Shown one piece after another: positions 60,124-64,000 of a stretch of DNA of 64,000 nt; positions within the stretch are counted from its first letter, which is position 1; the number at the start of each line of letters is the position of its first letter. A program made the translations under genes and the position numbers. The notes under the pieces were generated by a model, which did no database searches, was not told where the DNA came from, and was given only the letters and a program-made list of their open reading frames with translations. This DNA comes from an uncultured Acetatifactor sp. (lineage in GTDB: Bacteria > Bacillota > Clostridia > Lachnospirales > Lachnospiraceae), in contig CANQNT010000013.1 in assembly GCA_947625255.1 (NCBI GenBank), positions 1 to 64,000 of the forward strand, written 5' to 3'.

Positions 60124-61183
60124 ATTTTGGTTACGGCTGATTAGAAGAATCATGCTGTTTTACTGCGAGAATGCTACTTTTCAACCGCCTTTATTACAAA
60201 ACCAAAGAGAACAGTTTGATGATAATATTCATCGATTTGCGGGTGTTAATAAAAATACATAGGTGGATGATAACAACATTGATCAGGGAACTTGTTGTAA
60301 GAGATAGGAATGTACAAATAATAACAAGGGTAGAGAAACTGATTTGAATCATACAGATAGGAAAACAAGAGCAGTATGAGGCTCTTGAAAAAGCAAGCTA
60401 TATTAGGGTTTTTCTATTACTCAACGTAATTAGAGATAAGCCTTGGAAATGTTCTTGACTGAATTTGGGGTTTGCGGTCAAGAAGATGAAGCTTTTATTA
60501 CAGTGGGTATAGGCTAAAATGAGGTTGGTTAAATTTCAGAAAATTTGGGAGATTTCAAAGGATGCCATGAGGGGACAGACAGGGAGATAGGGAATAGAGG
60601 ACGAGAAGCACAGGGTATTTGGGGAGAAGAGTTTTACAGTACCTGGGAGAGGCAGCAAGGGGATAGTGTGCTTCACGGTGTTTGTCCGCACAGTTACCCG
60701 CACTGCGTCTCTATTACTTTATATATAGAAAGAAATCGATCGGGAGTAGGGCTGAGAAAGTTTGTGGAATGGTATAAGGGATATTACATAGACGGGAATA
60801 TTTTTTATCTTAGGGTAGATAGATAATAAGTCGGTTACTTTATGAGATTTGAGTTCTGTGATCCTAGAGTACAGCGCGAGAGGGAAGTAGCGCCAGGGAG
60901 GTTTTAGGAAATCCTAGTTAGATAAAGAACGAGAATCTCAGGGTGAAACGGGAGAAGAGTTTGAGGAAAGTACGGGAGAGAAGCTGTGGGGGAGATCACC
61001 TAGTGAGCTTTTTTACCCACAGGCTTCACTTCGTTTGAAATATAGCAAGAAGTCGGGAGCAGGGAACATCTTTAAATCATTGAGGCACGAAGAATTACAC
61101 GAGGCAGTTTCCTCCAAAATTTTTTTTGCTTTTGTTGGTTAACAGAAGATAAAGACGAAACTAAGAGAAGGGGTGCAGATGGC
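60124..61183. other. Degenerate region with no supported gene
   Basis: Stops are dense in all frames. The longest frame, 60545-60826 on + (93 codons), is Gly/Arg-rich at first and has no ribosome site or recognisable motif; its C-terminal part (YIERNRSGVGLRKFVEWYKG) could be a coding remnant. A hairpin CTGTGGG/CCCACAG spans about 60983-61021. The region is probably decayed polysaccharide or mobile DNA. Confidence 0.45.
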
Positions 61184-62863
61184 ATGAGGACAATTTCCGA
61201 GATAAAAACTGTATACGACCATTGGGTGGAGCGTGCCCATCACATTTCCGATGAACTGGCCGGCATGAGTGCAGCGGAGATCGAGGATGCCTTTTTTCCG
61301 TGACTTAAGTTTCGGAACAGGTGGTCTTCGTGGCGTGATTGGCGCCGGTACAAACCGGATGAATACATATACTGTTGCAAAGGCATCTCAGAGATTAGCA
61401 AACTATCTAAAGCACGAATTTTCCAGTCCGTCTGTTGTCATCGGTTATGATAGCCGAATCCAGTCAGATCTGTTTGCAAAAACGGCGGCAGCAGTATGTT
61501 CTGCGAACGGTATTCAGGTTCATATATGGTCGGAACTTCTGCCTGTACCTACGGTGTCTTATGCAGTCAGATATTTGCATGCTTCATCAGGTATTATGAT
61601 AACCGCCTCTCATAACCCCTCGAAATACAACGGGTATAAGGTATATGGAACAGATGGATGCCAGATTACTACGGAAGCGGCGTCGGCGATTCTGACAGAG
61701 GTTGATAAACTTGACATCTTTGATGATATGAGAATGGGTGATTTCGAGGAGTTTTTATCCGCTGGAACAATCAAATATATAGATGGGGATGTTTATACTG
61801 CATACATCGAAGAAGTGAAAAATCAGAGCGTGCTTACAGATGAAATCGACTGCGATGTTGCAATCGTATATAGCCCTCTGAACGGTACAGGCTTAAAGCC
61901 AGTCACTGAAGTCCTGAGAGACGCGGGGTTTACAAACATCACAGTCGTTGCTGAACAGGAAAAGCCGGACGGCAATTTTCCGACATGTCCCTATCCCAAT
62001 CCTGAGATTCCCGAGGCCGTGAAATTAGGGCTTCAGTATTGTGAGCGGACCGGTGCGGATCTTCTGCTGGCTACGGATCCAGACTGTGACCGTTGTGGAA
62101 TCGCGGTAAAAGATCCAGATGGTTATCAGCTTCTCACTGGCAATGAAGTCGGACTTCTTTTATTGGACTTCATTTGCAGTCAACGGCTAAGAAACAACAA
62201 AATGCCAAGACATCCTGTATTCGTTAAAACCATAGTCACAACAGAACTGGCAGAAAGAATTGCTGAACATTATGGGGTCCAGACCGTTAATGTCCTGACG
62301 GGATTTAAGTTTATCGGAGAAGTCATTGGCAGACTGGAAAAAGAAGGCCGTAAAAATGATTTTATCTGTGCCTTTGAAGAGTCGTATGGCTATCTGACGG
62401 GGATTATGTTAGGGATAAGGATGGAGTCAATGCTTCCTTTATGATCTGTGAGATGTATGCCTATTACAAATCGAAAGGCATCAACCTTTTGCAAAAGCTC
62501 AATGAACTCCACCGTACCTATGGCTATTGCCTGAATACCCTTCACAGTTATGAATTTGACGGCCCAACAGGAATGCAGAAGATGCAACAGATCATGGATG
62601 ATTATCGGACGGGTGTTACGGAGATCGGCGGGAAGAAAGTCGTGAAATGCCTGGATTACCTCACAGGGATAGACGATTTGCCAAAATCTGATGTGTTGAA
62701 GTTTTTACTGGAGGATGGCGGCTCTGTGGTTGTTCGTCCCAGCGGTACGGAACCGAAGCTGAAGGTGTATGTAAGTATTTCTGCGAGAGATAAAAATGAA
62801 GCCGCTATTATTGATGTATCTATGAAAGAAGATATAGAAGCTAAAATAGAGAAAAGTATATAA
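61184..62863 (+). pseudogene. Phosphoglucomutase/phosphohexomutase, two frameshifts
   Basis: ATG 61184 opens RTISEIKTVYDHWVERAHHI. After codon EIEDAFF a T6 run (61291-61296, one T too many) shifts the frame; the next frame continues RDLSFGTGGLRGVIGAGTNR, ITASHNPSKYNGYKVYG with the catalytic Ser, LLATDPDCDRCG, and GFKFIGEVIG. Near 62400 one G is missing in a G4 run, shifting LTGDYVRDKDGVNASF into the third frame, which ends with RPSGTEPKLKVY. All catalytic motifs remain, so damage is recent or a sequence error. The enzyme interconverts hexose-1- and hexose-6-phosphates. Confidence 0.85.
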
Positions 62864-63082
62864 CAAAGAAATAGTCAGAAATAGGCAATATGAATTTGCA
62901 TTTAAAAGGTAAAACAATTTTTATGGCCGATTCATTGGAATTTATAGGTTGTTATTATTAAGGGAGCCGTCCTTTGGACATATCATCAGTTTTGACTGTA
63001 TGAACGAGTACTATTGTTGCATCGGACAACTATGGATCCACAGAAGTATGTAGTATGAATAAAATTATGGAGGAATGAAATA

Positions 63083-64000
63083 GTGAGTAATCCCAAAAAG
63101 AAGTTATTAATATATGCCAACTATTATGCTCCGGATGTGGCATCCACAGGTCAGATCATTCAGGACATGGCTGAGGGAATGACAGATAAGTTCGATGTGA
63201 CAGTCATTTGCACAGTGCCGAGTTATATGGGGACGATAGAGGAGAAGTATAAGGAGAAGAGATTCTATAGGGAAGAAATCAACGGTGTGAAGGTGCTTCG
63301 AGTACCTGTACCAGAATTCACAAAAAGTAGTAAGGAAAGCAGAATAAAGAATTTCATCGCCTACTTCTTCGGTGCTCGAAAAGCAACTAAAGAGGTTGGC
63401 CCACAGGATTATATTTTCGCCATTTCACAACCTCCAATTATGGGGGGGATGTTGGGTGTCTATGGGAAGAAAAAGCTAAAGTCAAAGTTAATCTATTGTA
63501 TCCAGGACTTCAACCCTGAGCAAATCATTGCAACGGGGTATGTGAAGGCTGGAATACTGCTGAAAGCCGCAATGTGGATAGATAAACGGAGTTGCTGGAA
63601 GTCCGATCTGGTTATAACTGTTGGTCGAGATCTAGTAGAAACGTTAAGATGGCGTTTTGCAAAAAATAATGTGCCACGGTATATGATTATCAACAACTGG
63701 ATCGACGAGAAGAAGATTTATCCTCTTTCTGCTGACAATCCTGGCGTTGTTGAGTTCCGGGAGAAATTTGGGCTGAGAGATAAGTTTGTAATCATGTATT
63801 CCGGCAACATCGGGTTATATTACGATCTTGAAGGCATTATCAAGGTCATTGAGAAGTTTAGGAATGTTAAAACAACCGATGGTCGTGATGTAACTTTTGC
63901 TTTTGTAGGGTCAGGTTCTATGCTGAATAAATTGATGATGTACGTTAAAGAGTACGGTATGGACAATACCGTCTTTATTCCATATCAAGATAAGGATAAG
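63083..64000 (+). CDS. Glycosyltransferase family 4, WcaI/WbuB-like (partial, runs off window)
   Basis: The frame is open for 306 codons to the end of the window. It starts at GTG 63083 with GGAGG 9 bases upstream and reads KKLLIYANYYAPDVASTGQI, then VTVICTVPSY and INGVKVLRVPVPEF, typical of the WcaI/WbuB-like GT4 group that transfers amino sugars in O-antigen, colanic acid or capsule synthesis. VIMYSGNIGLYYDLEGII opens the nucleotide-sugar-binding second Rossmann domain. It acts on the cytoplasmic face of the membrane on a lipid-linked acceptor. The C-terminus lies beyond the window. It marks the start of a surface polysaccharide locus. Confidence 0.9.
   Translation, partial: MSNPKKKLLIYANYYAPDVASTGQIIQDMAEGMTDKFDVTVICTVPSYMGTIEEKYKEKRFYREEINGVKVLRVPVPEFTKSSKESRIKNFIAYFFGARKATKEVGPQDYIFAISQPPIMGGMLGVYGKKKLKSKLIYCIQDFNPEQIIATGYVKAGILLKAAMWIDKRSCWKSDLVITVGRDLVETLRWRFAKNNVPRYMIINNWIDEKKIYPLSADNPGVVEFREKFGLRDKFVIMYSGNIGLYYDLEGIIKVIEKFRNVKTTDGRDVTFAFVGSGSMLNKLMMYVKEYGMDNTVFIPYQDKDK

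Noticed and set aside
60545..60826. 93-codon + strand frame
   Set aside because: No ribosome site, no motif and degenerate surroundings; mentioned only within the gap entry.
1..64000. CRISPR array, rRNA operon, complete prophage or intact IS
   Set aside because: No regularly spaced repeats, no rRNA sequence, no phage structural genes and no intact transposase were found.

Overview
The window looks like chromosomal DNA of a Gram-positive gut-type anaerobe in the Clostridia, most likely Lachnospiraceae. This is inferred from gene content: a 2-hydroxyacyl-CoA dehydratase-type activase, one-chain glycyl-tRNA synthetase, scpA/scpB flanked by two D,D-carboxypeptidases, era-yqzL-like-recO, gap-pgk-tpiA, and purine-rich Shine-Dalgarno sites in front of nearly every gene. 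No 16S gene or plasmid/phage replication gene is present, so genus cannot be given.

Layout. (1) 1-3340: tRNA-Asn with its terminator, then a visibly AT-rich insertion carrying a two-gene operon (an unrecognised 233-aa protein and a 538-aa protein with a predicted cysteine-peptidase-like core) and a 64-aa gene with its own promoter and terminator. (2) 3340-15500: a carbohydrate-use locus in decay. Intact genes are a flavodoxin-like reductase, a GH32 sucrose/fructan hydrolase, an AAA-ATPase/PD-(D/E)XK protein and a GH2 glycosidase. Between them lie remnants of IstB (IS21), a mutarotase-fold protein, two further GH32 genes, a GH116-like protein, a surface-anchor tail, a PfkB fructokinase, a DUF554 protein and a sugar-binding lipoprotein. 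(3) 15500-24700: a cation/proton antiporter, RluF-type pseudouridine synthase with a 27-bp minisatellite, a divergent LigA, MetA, a broken toxin-antitoxin cluster and a DUF885 lipoprotein. (4) 24900-31200: a two-component system and a very large dehydratase activase. (5) 31400-59200: a dense housekeeping block on the + strand: rhomboid-like protein, sigma-like protein, M16C peptidase, DUF4349 lipoprotein, era, yqzL-like, recO, glyQS, a J-like TPR protein with an HscC-type Hsp70, alaS, rpsU, D,D-carboxypeptidases, scpAB, gap, pgk and tpiA. (6) 59200-64000: about 1.9 kb of degenerate DNA holding a ugd remnant, a phosphohexomutase broken by two homopolymer frameshifts, and the start of a glycosyltransferase, i.e. 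the edge of a cell-surface polysaccharide locus.

The genes that most deserve attention are the tRNA-adjacent cysteine-peptidase-like operon, a truncated sigma-70-like protein that lacks the promoter-melting and region-4 parts and is co-transcribed with a rhomboid-like protein that shows no GxSx active site, the HPD-less J-like/TPR protein paired with an Hsp70, and a ribbon-helix-helix antitoxin whose frame is broken at an A10 tract. All functional assignments are from reading motifs by eye; no database search was run.
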